From the NCBI GenBank assembly GCA_949825045.1, contig OX463835.1:23825201-23889200 (forward strand): DNA of 64,000 nucleotides, given 5' to 3'. Both the position numbers and the translations under genes were made by a program. The DNA comes from Argyresthia goedartella. Taxonomy: Eukaryota > Arthropoda > Insecta > Lepidoptera > Argyresthiidae. The notes below the pieces were generated by a model, which had not been told where the DNA came from, searched no databases, and was given only the letters and a program-made list of their open reading frames with translations. This document shows, in pieces, positions 42,902 to 53,993 of this stretch; position 1 is the stretch's first letter, and each line of letters begins with the position of its first letter.

Positions 42902-43613
42902 AAAACCGGTCAAGTGCGAGTAGGACATCGGACCAGCACATGAAGGGTTCCATACCATGGGTACACGGAAAATTGTAAAACGACAATCTTTTGTACGAGT
43001 AAATATACCTATTTAATTTTTAATAATAAAATATTAAACACTAGGTAGGACTACATTCAAGGTCGTACATCGAAACATTGAAAAATAGTTTTGTGTATGT
43101 AGTATGTAAATATTAAACTATGTACTCAGGTTAACGAATCTCTTTGCTCATTGAAACCGAAAGTGGATAGAAATTGAGTAACTTATTTACAGAAATAAAA
43201 TCAAATATGATAAAAAACTTAATATTATTTATTATAATTCGAAAGAGCAAATTATTAATTATATAATTGACAAATAACTAAGCACAAAACTCAATACCTG
43301 CAATTAAAAATCTTTTCCGATAAGATCGGGAGAGTCCATTTTTCACCGATAAACAAATAAAACAAAATGGCTAAGAAAATTGCCATATCAATAATTTCTT
43401 CTATGGGTACTTCTTTTAATTCTTGAAAATTGGTGTGTCTCATTATTTGTTGCTGTTGCGGCAACAGAAATGCACATTCTGTGAAAATTTCTGCTCTCTA
43501 AGTATTTCGGTTGATCCGATAGAGCCCGGTGACGAACGGACAGACAGACAGACGGACGGCGGAGGCCTAGTAATAGGGTCCCGTTTGGCACCCTTCGGGT
43601 ACGGAACCCTAAA
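42902..43613 (+). mobile_element. GGTTCCG element, long subfamily, complete
   Basis: CCGGTCAAGTGCGAGTAGG to GGGTACGGAACCCTAAAAA, 712 bp. The body aligns with 9016-9706, including CTCATTGAAACCG and GAGAGTCCATTTTTCACCG. Confidence 0.8.
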
Positions 43614-44122
43614 AAATCACAGCACTCAGCACTTTTCTTGTCAACCGGCCCATGATCGATTGGAGAGGCTTTTTGGCCCTTTTCTGTACAGCAGAGATTG
43701 TGAAAACTAATGTAATAGTAAGTAAAGAACTCCTCTGCGACATTAACCTCCATGTAAAAAGCGGCTGAAAACTTTACATTCATCGCTCGTCCGTCCGGAG
43801 TGGATTTTATTAAAAAAGCCGGATTCGGACGAGCTCACTTGACGGTCGGGACGTGTGCAGGGAGCCTAAGCCGAGTTTGAAAGTAAATGCCCCACGGAAT
43901 AATTTGGCAGGCAATTGGTGAAGTGGTCCGACCTTTCCATTAGTCGGCGTTTCAATCTACCGAAAAATAACTTACAATCTTCAGTTCTCATACTCACTAA
44001 CCCCTCTGAGCCCGTGGCCAAAACGAGAACTAACTCGTCGGTATAAAATTTCATTCGTGTGCCATAGACCCTAGCGACACCATCACAAGGCTATGACGCG
44101 ACGGCGACCGTCAACTTAGGTA
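43614..44122. other. No recognisable feature
   Basis: Moderate GC content. No coding frame with family features and no repeat match. Confidence 0.4.
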
Positions 44123-44350
44123 TCTGTCACCGTAAACGAACCAGGGCAAACACTGCGGTAGCCTTAGGTGAAGACTAGAGAGGGCGAGAGCAGCGAAGCC
44201 ACCGAATAGTCTTCGTGTTAGGTTGACATGTAAGAACAAAAGAAACGTAAATTCTAAACCTTGTCGGTCTGGTTTACTATCTGTCGATAGTTGATCAACT
44301 AACGCGTTAGTTTATCAACTAACAGTTTTGACTATCTTACGGTGACATAT
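44123..44350 (+). mobile_element. MITE-2, left interior deleted
   Basis: The left tip CTGTCACCGTAA is fused almost directly to the core (CAGGGCAAACACTGCGGTAG). The right side is complete: GTTAGTTTATCAACTAAC, CTATCTTACGGTGACA. Confidence 0.8.
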
Positions 44351-44603
44351 CCATTATTTGGCGTTAGGAGAATATTTTTGGCCGACCTCATAAAAGGAGC
44401 TGAGGTTCACAAATCGGAATCTATGTTTTTTTTTTAGTATGTTAATCGATTTCTCCAATTCGGATGGACCGATTTGGAAAATAGTTTTTTTGTTAGAAAG
44501 GCTTGACCTTCCGATTGCTCAATTCAGACATCAGGTCAGGATCTGATGATGGGATCCTCGACTTTAATTATTCAAGGCAGACCTTTAGCGATTTTTGTAC
44601 TTT

Positions 44604-44803
44604 TATCTACACACGTATCATAAACCCTCTTTACTGCGTCAAAAAACCGTACGTTAAGACCAGCATAATATAAAACTATTTGGTAAAAACTCATTTCTTA
44701 TCTGAAAATTTGCACATTATGACCATCATGTACAAAAATTTGTCAAATTATGTCATTCAAATTTCGAACGCCGACGCCCGCCTGCGTGCCGCCCCTAGTT
44801 TTT
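44604..44803 (-). repeat. Rep-F1, cut by a GGTTCCG element
   Basis: TTATCTACACACGTATCA to CCGCCCCTAGTTT, then the GGTTCCG end TTAGGGTTCCGTG. The rest of Rep-F1 does not resume. Confidence 0.75.
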
Positions 44804-45202
44804 AGGGTTCCGTGCCCGAAGGGTGCCAAACGGGACCATATCACTATGCCTCCGCTGTCCGTCCGTCCGTCTGTCACCAGGCTGTATCTCATGAACCGTG
44901 ATAGTTAGACAGTTGAAATTTTCACAGATGATGTATTTCTGTCGCCGCTACAACAACAAATACAAAAAAATACAATAAAATAAATATTTAGGGAGGCTCC
45001 CATACAACAATTCTTGAAATACCACATACAAACTTATGATTGCACCTGGTTACGTACATGAAGTGTGAAAGTAACCGCACCAATAACTTTGTAACAACAT
45101 TTTGCTATGTAAAATCAAAACTATTCACTCCACACCATCCATACCATTGTACGGTGGTACGGAACCCTTCGTGTGCGTTTCGACTCGCACTTGACCGTTT
45201 TT
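44801..45202 (-). mobile_element. GGTTCCG element, complete
   Basis: TAGGGTTCCGTGCCCGAAGG to CGACTCGCACTTGACCG. The next copy follows in the same orientation without spacer. Confidence 0.8.
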
Positions 45203-45690
45203 AGGGTTCCGTACCCGAAGGGTGCCAAACGGGACCCTATTAGTAAGCCTCCGCTGTCCGTCCGTCCGTCTGTCACCAGGCTGTATCTCATGAACCGTGA
45301 TAGTTAGACAGCCGAAATTTTCACACATGATGTATTTCTAATACTAATATTTCTAATACAAATACTAAAAAACAGAATAAAATAAATATTTAAGGCGGCT
45401 CCCAAATAACAATCGTGATTTTTGTACCCGTTTTTGTTCGATATTGTTAACGGCAACAGGTAGACGCTGGGAATATCTAGTTATATATGAGAAACATTAA
45501 ACACCAAAACTACTGATTTGCACAGCAAAAAAGTCTCAACAAAAACACTTTTAAAATAAATAATTATATTTAAATAAAACAAATATTTAAGGGGGGCTCC
45601 CAAACAATAGGCATGTTTTTTTGCCGTTTTTATAGATAATGGTACGGAACCCTTCGTGCGCGAGTCCGACTCGCATTTGGCCGGTTTTTT
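45203..45690 (-). mobile_element. GGTTCCG element with a MITE-1 end inside
   Basis: TAGGGTTCCGTACCCGAAGG to GACTCGCATTTGGCCGG. At about 45490-45560 it contains AAACACCAAAACTACTG, TTTGCACAGC and AACAAAAACACTTTTAAA, which match one MITE-1 end. Confidence 0.7.
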
Positions 45691-45829
45691 CAAATTTCGG
45701 GGGCTTTTATTTTTTTCATCTTATTTTTTGAGTTACTACTGACATAAATTGTTTTACTAATCCACCACACATATTATCTTTTGAAAAACACAACAAAAAT
45801 ATATATTTTTAATGTCGAGTGCCAAGTTT

Positions 45830-46030
45830 TGACGACCTCTGTGGCGCAGCGGTTGTGGCTCTGCCTACCACGCGAGAGGTCCCGGGTTCGATGCCCGGCT
45901 GGGGGTTTAAAAAAAAACCAGGTCTTGGATGTTTACATGTGTGTGACGTCGCTGTTTCTGGCTCCCACGACACAGGGCATCCTAGTGTGGGGCCAGAAGC
46001 AATGTATGTGCCTGTATGTAAATGTCCACA
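45830..46030 (+). repeat. SINE-3, full length
   Basis: GACGACCTCTGTGGCGCAGC, B-box GGGTTCGATGCCC, CCAGGTCTTGGATGTTTAC, CACGACACAGGGCATCC, GCAATGTATGTGCCTG. The best copy of the family here. Confidence 0.9.
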
Positions 46031-46345
46031 CAGCCCAGCGAATTTTGTTAATTACTGTACACACTAGCCAACCCGCATACGTAAGATAGATCATCTGAAT
46101 GTTCCACGGTTAACTTTTAGTGTTTCTGCAGTATCAAATGAACATTAAAATAAACAGTTAATTCCCCAGTAAGCTTGCTATAGATAATAAACCCGGTTTT
46201 ACCTCATTAGTGGCATCATACAACTTTTATGATGGGACGCAAACGGGAGACTTTTGTGGCGCCACAGTTGCCGCTGCAGATGTAAACAAATGGTACAGTG
46301 AGGAGGATTGGTTGACAGCCGCTCAATACAGTATTATATAATATA
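46031..46345. other. No recognisable feature
   Basis: Single-copy sequence. No coding signal. Confidence 0.4.
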
Positions 46346-46602
46346 TATCACCGTAATATAGTAAAAACCGTTAGTTGATCAACTAACGCTTTTTTTTCTC
46401 GTAAGTTGGTCAACTATCGGCAGATAGTAAACTGTAGCGTACTGCGTACTATATGACGCGTTAGTTGATAAACTAACGGTTAAAACCGTTAAATAGTAAA
46501 CTGGTTTAAACTTGAATTGCAAACGAAATACCAGGGCAAACACTGCGGTAGCTTAGGTGAAGACTAGAGGGGGCGAGCGCAACGAAGCTAACCCCCAATA
46601 TC
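46346..46602 (+). mobile_element. MITE-2, right end missing
   Basis: TATCACCGTAATATAG, GTTAGTTGATCAACTAACGC, GTTTAAACTTGAATTGC, then the core, which breaks off in its hairpin (CGAAGCTAACCCCCAAT). Confidence 0.8.
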
Positions 46603-46670
46603 CATATATTTAAAATCCCGGGATTCCGGAATGCCGGGCATGTCCATATTATTACCACGCATCGCAAGTG

Positions 46671-46962
46671 TCAAAAGTAGCTCCACCCAGTCCGATCATA
46701 GCATAACATTGCGTCACGGCTTTTTCTATTCCGATCACAGAGGAAGATCTTCTTCCAGCAGTGCCTCTCCACTCCAGGCTCTCCATACTCCTCTCTCCAG
46801 CGCATGAGCAGTTCTACGCTGGCCACTCCCGTCCATTCCCTGATGACGCGGAGCCACGACTTCCTCCTTCTGCCAGCGCCGCTTCTCCCATCTACCTCTA
46901 CGGGTGAAGACACAATCGATAAAAATCTCCGAATCCCAGATATTTAATAAGGCCGCGCTCAC
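46671..46962 (-). pseudogene. LINE C-terminal remnant
   Basis: Minus strand: VEVDGRSGAGRRRKSWLRVI, REWTGVASVELLMR, then RNRKSRDAMLCYD. The order (RGRR.KSWL..IREWTG..S.E.L) is the C-terminus of a LINE ORF2 found in many insects. A frame overlap near 46760 suggests decay. Reverse transcriptase is absent. Confidence 0.6.
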
Positions 46963-47810
46963 TCACGTGGACAGGTCACCACTCGCTTATGAACACCAAG
47001 TATGGACTTACATTAAATTTTAATTTACCTACAGTCCACTCGCGCATGAACACTTGGAATAATATTTATATTTATTTTTATAAAATAATTACTACTACCA
47101 ACTTTTTTTTTATAACTGGCAATACTGACCCGAAATAGAGGATAAACGTACCTTCTCTCTGGTATCTAACACTTGATTAGTCGACTGACTGAGTAAATGA
47201 AAAAAATAAAATATTCGGTAATATGGCTTTTTAAAGCCATTTTTTTATGGCTCTTGAGATGGTTAAGGCTTTGATTTGATTCGTGTAGAAAAGTACGAAT
47301 TCACACGAACACTCCCGATCTTCCAAGTAGGTAGTATGGGAGAACGTAAACTTTGTGCGAACTAGTCGTACGAATACGTGCGTTAAGTTAAGACTGCGGA
47401 CTAGTTGGTATTTTCGTACATAACCATAAAAAATGTATGAAGAAAAGTTAACTAACTTGGTTTACGGACACAAATATTTGTGGGATCAAGGTGATTCCAG
47501 TTAATTATTAAGGATCAATAAATAAATCTTCTATAATATGATGAAGTTCACCGAATTCATCTCTTTACAAAAATATTTCGTGCGCCCGTTCGATTCTTCT
47601 ATAGAGAGAACGCCGCGTCGCACCGTCACAATCTCCGGTTTATAATATGGTTATCTGGCAATCACAGATTATTCATCGCGCCGAAAATACTTCACCGGGG
47701 CACTAAAAACTAATTCAGTATGCGCACTTAATTTGTTCGAACAGTAATCGTACGCTTACGCAGGATACAATTCGCATGCAGAGTGAGTGAGGCCTAAATC
47801 TGTTTGACAT
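46963..47810. other. Mostly unassigned
   Basis: Apart from Rep-F6 nothing was recognised. AT-rich around 47050-47270. Confidence 0.35.
47285..47430. repeat. Rep-F6 copy
   Basis: AACACTCCCGATCTTCCAAG, CGTACGAATACGTG, TTAAGTTAAGACTGCGGAC. Inverse relative to 58225-58440. Confidence 0.55.
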
Positions 47811-47811
47811 C

Positions 47812-48500
47812 GCTGGTTCTCGTTCCCACATCACAAGGTATCCTAGTATGACAAGGTAATGTATGTGTGACAGGGTAATGTATGTGTGACAGGGTAATGT
47901 ATGTGTGACAGGGTAATGTATGTGTGACAGGGTAATGTATGTGTGACAGGGTAATGTATGTGTGACAGGGTAATGTATGTGTGACAGGGTAATGTATGTG
48001 TGACAGAGTAATGTATGTGTGACAGGGTAATGTATGTGTGACAGGGTAATGTATGTGTGACAAGGTAATGTATGTGTAACAGGGTAATGTATGTGTGACA
48101 GGGTAATGTATGTGTGACAAGGTAATGTATGTGTGACAGGGTAATGTATGTGTGACAGGGTAATGTATGTGTGACAGGGTAATGTATGTGTGACAGGGTA
48201 ATGTATGTGTGACAGGGTAATGTATGTGTGACAAGGTAATGTATGTGTGACAGAGTAATGTATGTGTGACAGTTTAATGTATGTGTGACAGGGTAATGTA
48301 TGTGTGACAAGGTAATGTATGTGTGACAGGGTAATGTATGTGTGACAGGGTAATGTATGTGTGACAGGGTAATGTATGTGTGACAAGGTAATGTATGTGT
48401 GACAGGGTAATGTATGTGTGACAGGGTAATGTATGTGTGACAGGGTAATGTATGTGTGACAGGGTAATGTATGTGTGACAGGGTAATGTATGTGCCTGCC
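47812..48500 (+). repeat. SINE-3 end containing a 19-bp minisatellite, about 34 copies
   Basis: Before the array: TTCCCACATCACAAGGTATCC and TAGTATG. After it: AATGTATGTGCCTGCC. These are adjoining parts of SINE-3. The array unit GGTAATGTATGTGTGACAG repeats every 19 bp from about 47850 to 48490. Three units make 57 bp, so all minus-strand frames stay open and give long but meaningless Thr/His/Pro-rich ORFs. Confidence 0.9.
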
Positions 48501-49404
48501 AGCACTTTCTGTATATGTTCATTAAATCTGTTCGTTATGTTCGTTATTTTTGTTTCCTTTTATATATATCGACTTTCGACAACCAATTTCGGGTAGTATG
48601 AAAACGCGGCTGTGCCTCCTTGTTGGCGTGAGCCGTTGGAGCGACCTCAGCAAAGGACACAGCTAGTTGCGGTCAAGTTGTCCTCGCGAGCGCATCAGAC
48701 GCATCCCTGACTTTCAATCGAAAGTGAAGATTATTTCTGAGTATTCGGACGAGCTACGGTGTGGGGTGTGGAGTGAGCCAGGATAGCGTTTTACAAGTGA
48801 GCACAGCTTTTCCTCTATTATCTTGAAATCTGTGTTGGGTGTAGGCGTTATCTATTTCTATCATCTGTATTCTTTTAAAAGCAGCCCCTGTTTGATTTTT
48901 CGGGACGATTTGGGTCCAAAATCAAAAGAAAAGATTATAATAAACCCATTTCTGACATCTATAACAATAAATTTAGAATGGGCCATGTAAAAAAATCAAA
49001 CGTACCAACCAAACTGAGAAAAACATTTCGAGAGGATTGTGTTCCTAACTAAATTCCGTTATTACCATCAAAAAATATTACAGGATTAATGAAATATCCG
49101 TAAAAAACCTAGTGTACTTCAATTGTCCTCTACTGCGTAGTTCCCTTCGCCGTTAAGTTGGCCGTTCTGTAAAACTGTCAAGTATCAACAGTTTTCCTGT
49201 CAGTCGATAACGCAGATGTCAGTCGGAATAGTTTTTTAGTTTTATGATCGGTAACAACCAGCCTCAAGTACAACCGTTGCAATACTGTGAGCAAGTGACG
49301 TCACGAGGGGTGTTATTTTAATTATTAAATAATAAAAAATACCATTAAAAATTCGCAAAATAAAATGAAAAGTATGACGTATTCTTTTTTAGCACGGCCC
49401 AATC
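48501..49404. other. No recognisable gene
   Basis: Single-copy sequence with a GC-richer part at 48600-48800. Nothing was identified. Confidence 0.4.
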
Positions 49405-49530
49405 GCACAACTTTTCCTGTCCTGTCTAAATTTTCTGGAAGAAATCTCTCTTTAGAGATAAGCTCGCCTTTGCACATAAAATGATTTCTTATCTTACCTT
49501 TATGATTTCAGTGCAATGAAGAATAATACT
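49405..49530 (+). repeat. LINE-3E-like 3' end
   Basis: CTTTTCCTGTCCTGTC, GGAAGAAATCTCTCTTTAG, AGATAAGCTCGCCTTTGC, AGTGCAATGAAGAATA. Confidence 0.6.
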
Positions 49531-49606
49531 TCACATTGACGATGACTAATTAGAACGCGATAATTTCACAAGAACCGTCGTTTATAGCGACTGTCATTTG
49601 AATTTA

Positions 49607-49822
49607 CGAAGCTGACGGTCCTGGGTTCAAATCCCGGTAAAGGCAAATATTTGTGTGATGAGCATGAATACTTGTCTCTTAGTCTTGGATGTTGTCTAAG
49701 TATTTACATAAGTATTTTCCTCTATTAAATACATCGTCGTCTAGTACCCATAACACAAGCCATCCTTACTGAGCTTAGGTACTATGGGCCTAGTTCGATT
49801 TTTGTAAGATTGTCCTCTAACA
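49607..49822 (+). repeat. SINE-4
   Basis: GAAGCTGACGGTCCTGGGTT with B-box GGGTTCAAATCCC, a body to ATTGTCCTCTAACATTTATT. The first part of the tRNA head is missing. Confidence 0.75.
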
Positions 49823-50197
49823 TTTATTTATTGATAATTCGAAAGCATTCGGCATGGCTTACATGAAGAGTTGCAGAATCGAAGCGCTTTACACAAATGT
49901 CGTTGTTTATTCTTTTGCCCAACAAAGTCACCCGTCTGCCTGTACCCCGTCAACTAGCTCGGCACACGGGAGCCGGTCGCGTCGAGTGCTGCTCTAATGG
50001 GATAAATATGGAACAGCAGTCGCCTGCGCAATTACCCCGTCAACATCGACGCTGTGGTCCTTGGCCGCGGTCCGATATGTTACTCGATGAAAACGAACCG
50101 CCGAACAAACGTAATGCCGTCGTCGGCGTTGTAGGGGCGCAGTTTGACAGTTATTCACTTGCAAGTAGACTCGGGGACATGACAGTAGATAGACTAA
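49823..50197. other. GC-rich unassigned stretch
   Basis: A 121-codon plus-strand frame begins at 49897 and runs into SINE-2. It has no recognisable domain. The GC-rich part is 49920-50130. Confidence 0.35.
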
Positions 50198-50718
50198 TAA
50201 TAATACCTTGGACACTATTTACACATCGATTACCAAAAACGCACCTATTTTACTACCAATAAATTCTAAATGACTGCCAGAATGGATAAATGTCCACCAA
50301 ATTGTGTTTGCATAAATGATCACCAAACTTCTTTTTATGTTTTGTGTACTTAAGTTTATGTTTTAAGTATTTTTTGTTGTTCTTACATGTTCAACCTAAC
50401 ACGAAGGATAAAGGGGGCTTCGCTTCGCTCACCCCCTTTACCCTTCACCTAAGCTACCGCAGTATTTTGCCCTGATATTTTTTGCAACTTTTGGAGTTCA
50501 TTTATCCATTTTGGGTAGGAAAAAAATATTTTGATGATCACTATATTTGTTGCCATACTTATATAGGTAAATATTATACATAGATAGATAAACAACCATG
50601 ACTAGGGTACAAACGTCCGTTCTCATCAAACAAATATATGCCTTCACCGGGACTCGAACCCTGGACCCTTGGCTTCGTAGGCAGGGTCACTGCCGACTCG
50701 GCCATTCGGGTCGTCAAA
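50198..50718 (-). repeat. SINE-2 split by MITE-4
   Basis: AATACCTTGGACACTATTTAC at 50200 and ACTTATATAGGTAAATATTA to GGGTCGTC at 50558-50715 are the two SINE parts. About 60 bp of SINE between the two CACAT repeats is missing at the insertion point. Confidence 0.8.
50227..50556 (-). mobile_element. MITE-4 with hairpin core
   Basis: Reverse of 39313-39638: CGATTACCAAAAACGCACC to TATATTTGTTGCCA. The core at 50375-50478 is the first variant and very regular. Confidence 0.8.
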
Positions 50719-50785
50719 CTAGACGGTAGCGTTGTGTTGATGAAGGTTCAATGGCAGTTTTTTAACAGTCCAGGTGATCCAAGTC

Positions 50786-50820
50786 CCCCCCAACCAGGTG
50801 CCCACCACCTGGTTGGGGGG
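50786..50820. repeat. Perfect 15-bp hairpin
   Basis: CCCCCCAACCAGGTG (50786-50800), five bases, then CACCTGGTTGGGGGG (50806-50820). Very GC-rich compared with its surroundings. Confidence 0.9.
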
Positions 50821-50871
50821 CACCTGATTGGTCTGTCTCCGCTGGAGACATCACCCTCGAGTTGTGACTTT

Positions 50872-50945
50872 TTTTTGCGTGACAGCAGGCAAGTCCATCG
50901 CCGTAGTTATGGAGATATGATGGTTTCCTCGCGATGTTTTCCATA
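50872..50945 (-). repeat. SINE-1 fragment
   Basis: GCGTGACAGCAGGCAAGTCC, GGTTTCCTCGCGATGTTTTCC. Middle of the SINE-1 body only. Confidence 0.65.
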
Positions 50946-51122
50946 TTGATTGTGTCCGTTAACCTTGGTTAGGAATAGGGACGGAATTTTGTCAAAGCCT
51001 GCCAAAATTTTGCGACAGCATTATTCGGACTGCGCCGTCGATAGCTGGTGACAGCTTGCCCGCTCTATTTAAGGCTGACGTACACCAGCCAGACTTTTGG
51101 CAGCCACTACATAAAATAACAT

Positions 51123-51232
51123 AAACATTTTCATACAGGCACATACTTTTCTTCTGGCCCCACACTAGGTTACCGCTTCGCGGGAACCAGAAACAACGAC
51201 GTCACAAACATATAAACATCCAAGAACTGAGG
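51123..51232 (-). repeat. SINE-3, head missing
   Basis: AGGCACATACTTTTCTTCTG, GCCCCACACTAGGTTACC, AACATCCAAGAACTGAGGG. Confidence 0.7.
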
Positions 51233-51530
51233 GTTTTTTTTTCTTTGTCACAAAACCGCAGCGCCACAGAAATAGGCATACAGTCGCCTAATCATGAAAT
51301 CCTCACGTCAAGAAAATTCAATAGCTTTTAAAAATTTACCAACCGGAAAATCGCAAAAACAAGCTGTCGCAATAGCAGACAGCTGATCTGAAATAATCGT
51401 TCTGTGATTGGGCAATTTTATAAAATTGATTGGAATTCCTTGAAGTCAGAATGACAAAGCTTCAGTTTCAACAGAACTTGATGACAACAGGGCTATGTCA
51501 GGTGGCATCCCTCCCTGCTGACAGTGTGAC
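51233..51530. other. No recognisable feature
   Basis: Nothing was seen beyond AT-rich single-copy sequence. Confidence 0.4.
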
Positions 51531-51777
51531 ATATCATTAGCTGACCATATTTTGGGGATCGATAGCACCGATCATTATGAACAACTTTTCCAAAGAAACA
51601 TATGGTCGCAAATAAAAAATATTTTTCGTCCCTCAGTACATTGACCCCATCAGCTGATTACAAGTTACTATGAGAGGCCCAATAATTTATTTCGTTTACG
51701 ACCATAGATAAAGTTGTTCATAATAATGGGTACTATCATTCCCCACAATATGGCCAGCTGATTAAATGTCACCCTGT
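51531..51777. mobile_element. MITE-7, complete
   Basis: ACAGTGTGACATATCATTAG on the left; CAGCTGATTAAATGTCACCC and TGT on the right, inverse of each other. The internal foldback pairs GAACAACTTTTCC with AAAGTTGTTC. No coding sequence. Confidence 0.75.
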
Positions 51778-51869
51778 ATAACCGAATCTGTTTAAAAACG
51801 GATAATACAATATTTCAATTCAAAAAAAAAAAACAAAATTACATAAATGACGAGACGTGAGTTGATACA

Positions 51870-52115
51870 CAGAACTCGTTATTAATAATTTTCTAATTAT
51901 TTATTCATGCATGTTATGAATTATAATTAATATTGTAATATTTGTATTAGTTGAACACAACCAATTTTTAAAAGGGTTCTAATAAACATTCTGTGGGAGT
52001 TCCTTCGCCCTTCTCTCCCACAGTGGTCTAATGTGGAGAAGAGGCAAAACATGACGTTTACCTCTTCTCTATATGTAAATATCCACAGTAAAAAATAAAA
52101 TTTGACTTTGACTTG
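51870..52115 (+). repeat. LINE-N 3' UTR with tail
   Basis: Hairpin CTGTGGGAG (51991-51999) and CTCCCACAG (52015-52023), then a TTTGACTTTGACTTG tail. Only the last few codons of ORF2 may remain. Confidence 0.75.
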
Positions 52116-52279
52116 AACTTGTTGTGTGCAAGTCGCCCTTAATTCAGTCAGGAAATCTTGGTGGTGTGGTGACGTGAGCACGATCATTAAGTGCACATGA
52201 AATCGACATAATCATAAATGCGCAACTGTTCGCGCTGAAAATCATCTTGAGGATACCTTCAATTTCCATGCGCTGCAGC

Positions 52280-52880
52280 GATTCTTACTTCCTTAGTCTT
52301 GTTTGACACCCTTTGTCCTGCTCTTACGTTTTCTTCATGCTTACTTAGTCTAGTTTGACACACCGTCTCCTGCTCTTTCGTTTTGCTCATGCTTAATTTG
52401 TCTTGAATGACAAACTTTGTCCTGCCCTTTCGTTTTGTTCATGCTTACTTAGTCTTGTTTGACACACCATCTCCTGCTCTTTCGTTTTGTTCATGCTCAA
52501 TTAATTAGTCTTGTATGACACCCTTTGTCTTGCTCTTTCGTTTTGTTCATGCTTACTCAGTCTTGTTTGACACTCTTTGTCATGCTCTTTCGTTTTGGTC
52601 ATGCTTACTTAGTCTTGTTTAACAACCTAAGTCCCGCTCTTTCGTTTTGGTCATAATTACTTAGTCTTGTTTGACAACCTAAGTCTTGCTCTTTCGTTTT
52701 GGTCATGCTTACTTATTCTTGTTTAACAACCTAAGTCCTGCTCTGTCGTTTTGGTCATGATTACTTAGTCTTGTTTGACAACCTAAGTCCTGCTCTTGCG
52801 TTTTGTTCATGCTTAATTAGTCTTCTATGACAAACTTTGACCTGCTCTTTCGTTTTGATCGTGCTTACTTAGTCTTTTTG
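52280..52880. repeat. 52-bp minisatellite, about 11 diverged copies
   Basis: Unit of the type GCTTACTTAGTCTTGTTTGA, then a variable part, then CCTGCTCTTTCGTTTTG and TCATG. Copies differ mainly in the variable third, where ACACCGTCTCC, AACCTAAGTCC and ACTTTGTCC alternate. Confidence 0.85.
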
Positions 52881-53595
52881 CCCGATTTTTATTCTCGGCA
52901 TACAAGACTATCTATTTCTCGACACAAGGATGCTATGGATGACTACCGCGTTTCACCGCGTTTAAATTCGCCGCTAGCGGCGCGCTGTAGCGCGAGGTCT
53001 CGTATGGTGAGCATAAAAAACGGTAGCAATAGCACTCATTGAGACAATTTGACACGAGTAGTAGAAACATTCACCTGACAACTCACCCCTACACCCGTAT
53101 CCTTCCGTAAATAAATACTACGACATAACTGAGAAACAAAATCCAAGTTGGCGGAGGGCTTCCCCACAATCCCGGGTTCATATCTCGTGCCTGCCCCTGC
53201 TGGGGTAATGGTATTTCTAATAATAACTGCGGAAGCCATTTCCCACTGGTTGGGAAAAGTACAGTTTGATATTTGGTCACTTGCAGAGAGTTGGTCCACT
53301 AAGGGTATAAAGAGGTTCGTTGGGTTGTTTATTATGGTACTTTATACTTTATACAATGAACAGTATGTGCCTGTATGTATATACTGTCCATGTCAAGATT
53401 AATGGCCATTTTTTAGTGAGGTAGTCGTTGTCGATATTAACCAAAAATAAATAGAATAACCAAAAAGATAAAGATAGTGAATCACAATCAACAGCCAATG
53501 TATACTAGCATCGCAAGAAACACTTAAGGAATCTTCATTTGTCACCGTGGTTACTCTGAATTATTAAAAAACTTTAATTTATTTTTCTAGTCCTT
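52881..53595. other. Unassigned; possible tRNA-like head near 53150
   Basis: GGCGGAGGGCTTCCCCACAA and GGGTTCATATCTCG near 53150-53190 weakly resemble a tRNA-derived head. Too diverged to call a SINE. Confidence 0.3.
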
Positions 53596-53993
53596 TATCA
53601 TATAAGTGCGAGTCTAACTCACGCACGAAGGGTTCCGTACCACCGTACATAGGGATGGTGTTGAGTGAATAGTTTGGATTTTACATTGCAAAATGTTGTT
53701 TACAAAGTTATTGGTGCGGCTACTTTCACACTCCATGCACGTAACCAGGTGCATTCATAAGTTTGTATGGGGTATTGAAAGAATTGTTGTATGGGAGCCC
53801 CTTTAAATATTTATTTTATTCTGTTTTTAGTATGTGTTGTAATAGCGGCAACAGAAATAGCGGCATCTGTGAAAATTTCATCTGTCTAACTATGAGAGTC
53901 AGCCTGGTGAAAGGCGGACGGACGGACGGACTCACAGCGGAGGCTCAGTAATAGGGTCCCGTTTGGCACCCTTCGGGTACGGAACCCTAAAAA
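53596..53993 (+). mobile_element. GGTTCCG element, complete
   Basis: AAGTGCGAGTCTAACTCACG to GGGTACGGAACCCTAAAAA. The first few bases are worn. Confidence 0.8.

Noticed and set aside
47715..48522. Long minus-strand ORFs rich in SHIHYPVTHTLPCHTYITL repeats
   Set aside because: They are translations of the 19-bp minisatellite, which stays open in every frame because three units make 57 bp. No start context or domain was seen.
49897..50262. A protein gene at 49.9 kb
   Set aside because: The frame ends inside SINE-2, has no recognised domain, and lies in a GC-rich patch where long frames arise by chance.
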